DNA of 64,000 nt from Porpolomopsis calyptriformis (taxonomy: Eukaryota > Basidiomycota > Agaricomycetes > Agaricales > Hygrophoraceae), in NCBI GenBank assembly GCA_951640195.1, contig OX621166.1:124001-188000 (forward strand), written 5' to 3'. Each line of letters opens with the position of its first letter. The stretch's first letter is position 1. The translations under genes and the position numbers were made by a program. Positions 55,763 to 64,000 of the stretch are shown piece by piece. The notes beneath the pieces were generated by a model. The model searched no databases and was not told the DNA's origin. It saw only the letters and a list, made by a program, of their open reading frames with translations.

Positions 55763-55868
55763 TTCATGTCAGTCATCGCATACATGTCCAATGACACTGC
55801 TTTGTTTGTGAATGAATGATCCCAATGAAAAATAAAATTACAGCTAATATAATGTATACCATACATAC

Positions 55869-56914
55869 TACATATATCCAGCTTTCTTGAACCAACCCTC
55901 AGCCTTTGAAGGTGTTACAGTGTTACAGGCTTGCACAAGATCAAATATGTTGTGGGATACTGGGGTATGCCAACGAAGCCAGGCTTTGATTGAGGAAAAT
56001 GCATACTTGATTAGATTGAGGTCTGGTGAGTATGGGGGCAGGTACACAAGTTTACATCCTGAAGGGTGATAAGTTGTGGGCAGAACTATTCAAAAAAATC
56101 ACATACCAGCTTGATCTTCAATCAGACAGCAAACATCTTCTGAATGGTGAATGCTGCAATTGTCCAGCACAAGGACACTGCAGGGACCAGGGTAAGGGTT
56201 CGTGAGAGGAACCTACAGTTGAATTAGCCATGATTCTTAGTAGTAAATTGAACTTACAATGTATTCTTGCAGAAACTGTACAAATCGCTCCACAGTGACA
56301 GAGCCCTCAATGATGTTGTATGTGATAAACCCATTAAGGGTTAGGACTGGGAGGATGGAATATCATTCACCATGGACAAATGGCTGATGTTACACACATC
56401 GTTCTCCGATTGGTGCCCATCTATTCCGTTGTGCTGTCATCCGCCAATCTTTTGAGGTTTCATCAGTGAACATGAGCATATCATTATTCATAACAAGCTC
56501 AGCAATATGGTTTATAAATGCAGCTCGATGTAATTCATCCCGCTCAGATGCAACGATGGAGACCTTCTTGTTTGAGTAACAGATTCGATTTAGGGTGTGT
56601 GAGATGGTTGACAGTGAGATGTCAGCATTCTATTTGTGCAGTAAGTCCTGGATTTCCACAAGCAAAAGAGTCGGATCCTGACAAAGGGATGAACAGATGA
56701 AATGGATATTAGAGCTGGTGAGGTGCCAGTGATGATGGGATACTCCTTTGAGAGGATTTGATGTGAGACCATATTTCTTGTAGTATTTGAGGGCACAATA
56801 AGCTGTTGATGACTGGAGACTAAGGATTTGACAGATAGCAGAGACAGTGAAGTGTTGCTAGTAATAAAGGATGGGGATGCAGTCCTTGAGGGTGGAATCG
56901 ACGCAGCGAGGCAT
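55869..56914 (-). pseudogene. Tc1/mariner-type DDE transposase
   Basis: Starts MPRCVDSTLKDC at 56914 and has two short introns (GTAAGT...TGTAG near 56255-56212 and GTATGT...TTCAG near 56108-56063). An N-terminal helix-turn-helix region is followed by the catalytic domain: first Asp in MFTDETSKDWR, second Asp in VLVLDNCSIHHSEDV, and LPPYSPDLNLIKYAFSSIK, where the usual third acidic residue (NPIE) reads Lys, a GAG-to-AAG change. Further lesions are several in-frame stops near the N-terminus (ILYY*QHF, LLHK*NAD) and in CV*HQ and GE*YS. It would have excised and inserted the element at TA sites. Confidence 0.88.
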
Positions 56915-56930
56915 ATCAACTATCGATTGT

Positions 56931-57054
56931 CTGAGTTTACTTCTGCATAGGCAGTAGCTGAAATACTTAGTGCCAGCTCTTGGCTGGCCTTATTGGGCCA
57001 GCATAGCCACCATTGATTTTTTTTTTCAATTTCCATATGGAATGCAAATAGCTG
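56931..57054 (-). repeat. Right terminal inverted repeat
   Basis: 124 bp, imperfect inverted copy of 54080-54203, ending GCAAATAGCTG next to the TA duplication. Confidence 0.92.
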
Positions 57055-57056
57055 TA

Positions 57057-57485
57057 AAGAATCTCGGTCAAGACATTGCCTAACCTAGTTAGTTAGACCT
57101 TACTTGGCCTGAAATAGATATTGCACCTTTGCTGATAACTTTTGTATTGAAGAAACAGACCTGACACTGCTTGGCAACATATCTGGATGTTTAATCACTC
57201 AAATCAGCTGAACACATTCCATGTGTGTGAGCCATCACGGTGGTTACCTCGAGACAGACACAAGGATATCCAAATTGGCCAAACAAGGTACATTCCAAAC
57301 ACCGCATTTGATCCTACTTCCTAATTAGACACATTTGGCAACTTGCCCGCCAGTTTCTGGCACTCCTCATTGAAGAACTAATCGATAGTCAATTGATCAG
57401 CCAGAATTGCTGCAAGTCTTCAAAACTGTGTATCTTGTCATGGTCCGCATTTCTCCCCAAACTGCCAACTCTTCTCAGTTTTTGG
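57057..57485. other. Upstream region of the DUF6532-like gene
   Basis: About 430 bp without a clear coding frame; probably holds the promoter and 5' leader of the next gene. Confidence 0.35.
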
Positions 57486-59333
57486 ATGACTTCCACTGGC
57501 CCCCTGTCAAGTTCCGATGGTTCTGGTCTGTTGGGTTCGAGCGAGTCACCCGAACAGCAGCAGCAAGCAAACTGGCCTGGCGCACTGACTCACTATGAGA
57601 TATCCTTCCCAGCAACTGAATCTTCCCTGCCTACTGAGACCAGAACACCCTATGGCCATTCTGCCACCTGTGAGTATGATCTCTGAATCCTCCCGATCTC
57701 TACTCATTCCTTCAAGCAGACTCAGATTACCATAACCCTTTCCCAGGAACTCAAAGCTCACAGTTAAGTGTACTGCCTCGCATTGAGACCACCTCTGAGG
57801 CTCCAGGGCAATATCATACATTTTGACTCCCTGATGCATCGTTGCAAACCTATGTACAAGACGCTCCACCCTTTCCGGGACCGCCGCATCCCTTCCTGCA
57901 AGGCCACCCACCACCCATTGCCATCCCGGCCTTCAGGCATCCACGGAACTACCAGTATCATCCATATCAACCGACCCACATAAACCTTGGCGTCCAGGAC
58001 CCGATTTCCTTTCAGCGGCCAATCTTACCTTGGCATCAAACTGCCTCCGGAGATGAATCAATTCAATCACCATCCCAACCCGCCCGTAGCAATTCTGCTT
58101 TTTCCAATGAACCAGCCATTCATCAAACTAGTCCTGCCCCTTCAACGGCATCTCGAGCGTCGACCTGCAGCCTCTCCAGAAGTATTCATTTCCCCCTGAA
58201 ATCGCACCTGCCCCCTCTTCCTGTGTCCCTCGAAGTCCCAACAATGACTCACTTCCTGCTCTACATGCCAAGCTGGGTCACTGTCATTGACTCAATGACT
58301 TTCACTACGTTATCATCGCTGGCCTGTGAAAATTTGTTCCCCCAAGAAAAAGATATACAACGTCATATGCAGTTGGCCATGAACAAATATGAAGGTGCAC
58401 CCTATCTGCAGAGATGTGAGTAAGACGATGCCAATATTTTTATCACACTAACTGCAATATAGCCTACACCGATGAACATGGTGGAATACACGAATTGACG
58501 CTAAACGCGTCATCATGCCCAGTGTTTTTTAGGTCCTTCGTGCGTAGCTTCAATACTTACATGCTTTCTTTTGACGTCACTCTAGGTTACTGCTCACGTT
58601 TACAATTTCCGTGATATCGGAGAGAGGGTGGCTCACGATATCATCTTCAACTCTTCGTGCGGATTCTTGCCGTCCAACGCAGATGAGGCAACATTGAGGG
58701 AACAAGCGAAGGCCGAGACAATGATCCAAAGATTTATGAATGCGAAAGATAGTGAGGTAAGCACTATTTGTCTCATAAATGTGGCTACTTAACGCAAACG
58801 ACATCCAGGGTCAAGACCTCATGTTTCAAGTGGCTTGTATACAGGTTTTCATACATAAACTCTTTTGGGAGTCAGAATATCACTTTGCAGATGATGAACA
58901 GTGGGATGGGACCATCCCAGAGTTGGCGTTCACTGCAGCTTGTACTTTTGTGAGTTGCTTTCCTTTTCATTACTCCTCTAATCATCATATCGCGGACAGT
59001 TTCAGACAATCTTGAACCAGTATCAAACCAGCATCCGAAACTTCGAGATAACGTTGAACAACGATGCGGCCGTAGAGTTTCTTGCACAAAACTACTACGT
59101 ATCATGGCTCTCTCTACTTCAACATACTAGCTTAGCTGCCACATCAAATTCTTTTTTCGCCTCCTACAGAAGACAACTTTTCGATGAGATCACTCATTAT
59201 TTGAAGATCCAGAGGTACGATTATCATTATGGTTGTATCTGTGCGGTTATCTGACTTATCCGCTACTAGGATGTTTGTTGTCCCTCACGCAATTTTCCAT
59301 CCACGGGATGACGACTTTGTATCGCTGTCTTGA
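57486..59333 (+). pseudogene. DUF6532-like agaric protein gene, probably damaged
   Basis: Suggested start ATG 57486 (MTSTGPLSSSDGSG). A first intron (57671-57719, GTGAGT...AAGCAG) leads into a Pro/Gln-rich N-terminal half with one in-frame TGA (GQYHTF*LPDA, near 57825; CGA-to-TGA is plausible). The C-terminal half has the DUF6532-like pattern: VTAHVYNFRDIGERVAHDII, GFLPSNADEATLREQAKAE, MFQVACIQVFIHKLFW and LNNDAAVEFLAQNYYVSW. Introns lie near 58420, 58759, 58950 and 59214; it ends RMFVVPHAIFHPRDDDFVSL at TGA 59331. These proteins are numerous in agarics and of unknown function. If the TGA is real the gene is broken; the second half could also be a separate gene. Confidence 0.6.
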
Positions 59334-59962
59334 AATACTACAGTTCCTGTGTACATTGAGATTCTACAATAAACGAGACCTTGATACCTGTTCATCAATG
59401 TGAGTTGGGCCTCAAGTGCATCTAGACCGAGTATTGCGAACTTTTAATCAAGACTGCATTGGAAGCAGGTGAATGCCGCTGGTCCACAAAAGAAGTCTCG
59501 CTTTGCATGGTCCTAGCTACAATGCGAACAACGTAATGTTTGCGATTACTATGTCGGACAATCCTTTCGAAGCTGAGTAACACCTCGCATTCTCCTTGCA
59601 TTCTACCCACTGATGTTTTCAAAGGGCCGACGAAAGAATCTCTTGAATCCATGGGTTGAAACACAATGGCCAGAGGCTGGGTAATCTGCTGTCGAAAGCC
59701 TTAGTACATGTCAGGCACCAGTAGAGTTGGTAAATCTACCGCCACTGAACAAACTTAACATTCACACCACCAGCATCACTAAATTGGGATAAACCCCATT
59801 TAACTAACAAGGAACGCACCCATTCGGTGGTAATTGACCCAAAGTGACCAGAAAGTTCAACTTTTTCATGTTCATTTCTTAGCTTCTAGCCGCCTACAAA
59901 AGGCGCTAGTTGAACTTGACTGCTGTGAGTGTGTTCCTCACTTTCGTTTGATTTCCTTGAAC
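59334..59962. other. Intergenic region
   Basis: About 630 bp, no recognised feature apart from the expected promoter of the next gene. Confidence 0.35.
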
Positions 59963-61443
59963 ATGGTTAACCACTCATTTCCTTGGACTCCTCCAACAAA
60001 TTATAATCTCGAACGCCACAATGCTTTACAGCTTGGTCCTAGAAAGAAGCTGTATGTGCAACACTCAGCTAGCTTCAGAATCTCAGCCAAATTTTTTAGT
60101 TGCGTCACTGACCCTCTAGTCCACCATGGGCATCATTTCAGTCGAACGGCCCATGCCATGTGTAGTGTTCATACGCTATTGACTAATGGTCTTCTACGGA
60201 TGGGCGAACTAGCTGATGAACCGGAGGAATCCTTTACAGCAGAGTAGGTTTTCGTTTGAGCTCTAGTCTTATCCATCCTAACGTAATACTTTAATGATTT
60301 TTTCTCAGAGAAAGACGCGAACACCGTGTGTTCCAGAATCTCCTCCATATCGTTCCTAGTCTCGAAGACCGTCTCCTGCGAAGTTCTGAGGAAGAAATTC
60401 GCATGATTGCTGACTTGGCACATCTATATTTTTTAGATAGTGGTTAATGGCTGACGACCCCATTATTTTGACTAACACAGGTTCAGAAGGGTGCCTTGAG
60501 TGCTCGAGCTGATGATACAAAGAGTCTTAAATCTGCAGTTGTTGATTGGATCACACCTCGAGGTCAGGTCCTAGATCCCCCGTTATTGCGCAACATCAAG
60601 GTTAATCGTGGGTTCAATCATGATTGCACCGGGGCTCTACTTTGCCCTGCGGGTCTGGATTGGTCAAACCCTGAGTTCGCTAGTTGGCAATTCTCTCCTT
60701 GGCGATCGCTCAATCTCTGAATGTAGAATCAGGGCAAAGTTACACAGTGGTGAAGTTGCGGTCTCAGGTGACCAATGGCCCATCTTTCTCTATCGCGGCT
60801 ATAGCTATAACCCAGAGAATCCATGGATCGGGTTGTTCAGGAGTGTTCTCTTGGTATCAGTGAGTCAACACATTATCGCATTTGCGTGGATACATTGTCA
60901 CCCTTGAGATTATCAGGCATTTAAGCATATATTTACATCTCCGAGTTCGGTTGAAAAGGAACCGAAAGCAACGCGTTCGGGCAATGCCCGTATCCATGGG
61001 ATGACTCAGGTAACAGCTTCCTCAATCGCATATATCTCCACCCAGGCATGTAGTTCCTTCTAGATTTAATGATGGTGAACATCTGCCAATTCCTCTAACA
61101 GGTTTAATTCGCGCTTTCGTCGTCCCCAGTCTTTTCGCGAACAGATACAGTCACAGACTTGGAGTGCTTCTACACATCTGTTCTTGAGCTCCTGGAAGAC
61201 AGTGATGAAAAGGAGGAGGTCACCGAGCTTATGGTCTGGTGGAATCGGTCAGAATTTCTCTTTTTCGATCTATTACACTGATTATTCACGGATCATCAGA
61301 CAAGTCTTCCCGAACTTCTCATCTGCGCAACATTGCTCCTCAAAGCACAGCGCCTTGGCGAGGATCAGAGCGAAGTGGGCTGTATTGAAGGCCACGGTAC
61401 TCTGCATTCCGGGAGATGTTCCCAAGTCTAGGGCCGCTGTTTG
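59963..61443 (+). pseudogene. DUF6698-like family protein, copy A
   Basis: ATG 59963 (MVNHSFPWTPPTNYNLERH). Exon joins at about 60243/60309 (GTAGGT), 60418 (GC donor), 60673/60727, 60858/60916, 61016 or 61044 (GC donor GCATGT) and 61248/61301 keep one frame. Key segments: KGALSARADDTKSLKSAVVD, NIKVNRGFNHDCTGALLCPA, GDQWPIFLYRGYSYNPENPW, AFKHIFTSPSSVEKEP and TVTDLECFYTSVLELLED, ending KSRAAV at TGA 61441. In the TASSIAYISTQ segment the following exon begins V-stop-FALSS, where TAA fits a CAA-to-TAA change. Family name is from memory and tentative. A paralogue follows at 62268 on the same strand. Confidence 0.55.
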
Positions 61444-62267
61444 ACATTATCCACCCCGTTGTATCAAATATATATGTTTTTTCCGAATTCTGTTGTCCAG
61501 AGTGAATGGGCTACCTGTATAGGAAGCCTTGCTGTCTTTCCACCAGAAAGACATGCGCAGGCACATGTTGCGCTCCTTGTGAGATTCGCACTTCTTCTAT
61601 TTATTATGATGCATCTGTAGTTTATTATAATGATGAACACTAAAATTATTATACTGGTTACAATGCATTATAAAGCCAGTTTAATAGATGCAGTCTTATT
61701 GCAGTGGCAGTCGTTGAACTGACATCCTCATTCTAGTGCTCCTGGTATTCTCGCATCTATATTCACAACCTGGACAAATTGGCAAACCTCACCGCTGTTG
61801 ATAAGATCTGATTGACTTTACACCTGAGATAAGAAATGCAAGACATATGGTTGATTGTGAAGCTGTATAGTCCTTGCCAGTCAGATAGATTTTGCAAGCA
61901 GTAGCATCCTTTGTAAGGCTTGATAAATCTGTCGCGTAACACAAGATTGATGTTTGGTTGGGAATGGGGATCACCATTGTTGATCAGGCCGATTCCACAA
62001 GTTCTACTGTCCTATATCTGCCATTACCGATTCATATGTAAGAACGACAGGTATTACAGAGGTTAGTGGGTTTATAAGGGCATATAAGGTCACTTCCTTT
62101 TATCCTTGGTTTCCTGATGTTAATAATTCGGCCTTGCCCCCAGTATTTGACAGGTTTTCATGCTTCGCATCAGTAGTCCTCTGATTCTTTGGGTCACAAG
62201 TCCAACCTAGGAGTAAGCGTTAAAAGTGATTGCTCAATAATAGTACCGTACGTATTGGATCTCCACT
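61444..62267. other. Intergenic region between the two paralogues
   Basis: About 820 bp, AT-rich with taattattata-like runs around 61600-61680. No gene seen. Confidence 0.4.
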
Positions 62268-63818
62268 ATGTCTACTTCCCAAGTGTCTGGCCGACATCTA
62301 TCTAATCCACCAGATGAACAAGACGAACGCTCAGCAGCTACATATGCTGCTGCCAAACGTCGCATCGCTGCTCTTGAACAACAACTCTGGAACTTACAGG
62401 AAGGAGAGCCAAAGCGCAAGTCGTACGTGTTTGTGTTTTTGCACCGTCTGCCTTTGACATTCTCATCGCTAGGGATCTTACCTCCACTGTGACCCAAGGC
62501 TGTGTCATTTGTCGCCTAGTGTCAATGTTCCAGTCTATTGAAGAACTGGTGGAAGAAAATCGGCGTCACGCTCTGGAAGCTGATGATGATGGTGATATGG
62601 AGTGTGCGCTTGAGTAAGCCTTCCCTTTCATCTGCAGATATTGATATAATAACCTCTGTACAGAGAGGATCACACCTTTCGAGGTTACAAGCAGCTAATC
62701 TGCCACATCCCCTCAATCAAGGCCAAACTTATTGATCTAGACATCCTGGAGCTTAACCACTATTACCGAGAGGCGAGTCAAGGCTTCTTAAAGATTGAGA
62801 TATTACTGATATTCTTCGCAGTTGCGTAAAGGGGCAGGCGGTGCCCAAGGGGATGATGCCGGAAATTTAAAAAACGATGTCGTCTCATGGATTACCACCC
62901 TTTTCAAGCCTCCTGCCACACCTCTCTCTCCATATACCAAAATGGACCGCGGCTTTGAGAGTGACGACACCGGTTTTCTTCTCTGTCCCATCGACTATGA
63001 TTGGGAAGATGAGAAGTAAGTCACACTGTCTATCAATGTCTCAATGACATCACTCCATTCTTACAGTGTACGAATCAAGATCCGGGATGGGCATCCTGAC
63101 TTCATCGTGACAGCTGATCTATGGCCAGCATTTCTTTATCCGCATGGCAAGGGTGACACAAACGACATCGAGAAGGGATTGTTTCAGAGTGCAATCTTAT
63201 TAAAGGTATGCCCTCATACCCCTCTGGTTTTGCGACCGAGCCCATGCAATCTTTGACTAGGCTTTTAAACATGTCTTCACTTCACCAACCTCGGCTCAAG
63301 ACATTGATGGCAAGCAAGACTCTGGGAATCAAGTACAAGCCCGAAAACGCTACAAAAAGTCTAAGGCCTCCACATGTGGAAACGTTGCTTCCCTGTTAGG
63401 CATGAAATCAGTGTCTCCGCGGTCGATTGCTTATATCGCTGTGCAGGCAAGTCTGATATTTCTTTGAATTATTTGAGTGAATTTAATCACCCTTGTAGTT
63501 GCGCTTTGCCCTCTCTAATGCAAGCGCCTGGAACGAGAACGATGGCTGCTTCAACTATCCAGCTTTTTATAACCACATTTTGGACTTCTTCGAAGTCCCA
63601 CCTGGTCCAGCCACTCAGGCTGATGTTGAGCAACTTCTCTTGTAGTGGACGACGTGAGTAATCTCAAATCGCGACTCTTTTTGTTCACTGCAACTTGCTT
63701 GTACAGCAAGGTTTTCAGAGCCAACCAAGGATTCAGCCATGGTCGATCTCAAGCTGGTTCCTCTGTTCACAAACTAGCTAGTCAACGCGAGGTGCGGGAG
63801 TGCAGGAATAATCACTAG
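62268..63818 (+). pseudogene. DUF6698-like family protein, copy B
   Basis: ATG 62268 (MSTSQVSGRHLSNPPDEQDE). Introns: GTACGT...CGCTAG near 62420, GTAAGC...GTACAG near 62615, a GC-AG intron (GCGAGT...TCGCAG) near 62773, GTAAGT...TTACAG near 63016, GTATGC...GACTAG near 63209 and a second GC-AG intron (GCAAGT...TTGTAG) near 63445. Segments match copy A: KGAGGAQGDDAGNLKNDVVS, MDRGFESDDTGFLLCPIDYD, ADLWPAFLYP, AFKHVFTSPTSA and RFALSNASAWNEND. A TAG at 63643-63645 stands where copy A has Trp of a WW pair (TGG-to-TAG), followed by one more exon to TAG 63816. Otherwise intact. Confidence 0.58.
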
Positions 63819-64000
63819 TCCGATGTACCATAGAAAAATATGTGAATTTAATTCTTCAGACAAATTCAGATCTGTTATCGCACAACCCTGGTAACCCTGC
63901 CAGAATGCGTGCGGGATCCCTCCATATCGACTATCAAGTTTACCTGACTGGTATGGGCATACAAGATGGCATACTTGCTGGTGATACCAACCCAAAGAAA
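63819..64000 (+). other. 3' flank of copy B, no feature assigned
   Basis: 182 bp to the window edge. Nothing recognisable on either strand. Confidence 0.3.

Larger units (their letters stand above)
54080..57054. mobile_element. Complete Tc1/mariner-type transposon with two genes
   Basis: A 2,975 bp element bounded by inverted repeats of 124 bp (54080-54203 and 56931-57054), each starting CAGCTATTTGC, and flanked on both sides by TA (54078-54079, 57055-57056), the target duplication of the Tc1/mariner superfamily. It holds a transposase on the minus strand and a second gene on the plus strand, convergent, with about 107 bp between their ends. Both start just inside the inverted repeats. The inverted repeats have drifted by point changes, and both genes contain stops, so the element is inactive. 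Confidence 0.92.

Overview
The window is a gene-poor, transposon-rich stretch of a basidiomycete genome, most likely an Agaricomycete (mushroom-forming fungus). The evidence is introns of about 50 nt with GT(GC)-AG borders, a fatty acid synthase in the fused single-chain layout of agarics, and several protein families I know mainly from agarics (DUF6532-like and DUF6698-like proteins, and a SAM-like transposon companion). I see no intact housekeeping gene: every recognisable host gene is truncated or broken.

Layout. 1-0.8 kb: 3' end of an unknown gene. 0.86-2.75 kb: tandem satellite of about 148 bp units. 3.1-3.6 kb: orphan region holding a hammerhead ribozyme motif on the plus strand. 3.7-22.4 kb: a head-to-tail series of truncated host genes, nearly all on the minus strand: RasGEF 3' end, a fused fatty acid synthase lacking both termini, part of the peroxisomal multifunctional enzyme FOX2, the HAMP part of a group III histidine kinase, the front of TRAPPC11, and an unnamed protein. 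One apparently intact plus-strand coiled-coil gene (17.0-18.0 kb) interrupts the series. 23-27.7 kb: a DIRS/Ngaro-type tyrosine-recombinase retrotransposon. 28.1-34 kb: a Helitron replicase/helicase with a possible accessory gene. 34.4-37 kb: small decayed genes, including a C2H2 zinc finger protein. 37.1-38.9 kb: copia remnants. 38.9-45.7 kb: a full-length chromodomain Ty3 element with both LTRs, a self-priming primer-binding site and an extra ORF after pol. 45.7-46.75 kb: two tandem arrays (160 bp and 66 bp units). 47-48.5 kb: the 3' end of a second chromovirus. 50.2-51.8 kb: hAT transposase remains. 52.6-53.5 kb: an intact three-exon gene of unknown function. 54.08-57.05 kb: a complete TA-flanked Tc1/mariner-type transposon with 124 bp inverted repeats and two convergent genes. 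57.5-63.8 kb: a DUF6532-like gene and two tandem paralogues of another lineage-specific family.

The decay has a common signature. Most stop codons inside the transposons are explained by a single C-to-T change on one strand or the other (CGA to TGA, CAA/CAG to TAA/TAG, TGG to TAG), which suggests cytosine methylation and deamination or a RIP-like process. The most unusual items are the hammerhead motif, the array of captured gene fragments near a Helitron, the self-priming Ty3 element with a post-pol ORF, and the two-gene mariner element. All calls come from reading the sequence; no database search was run.
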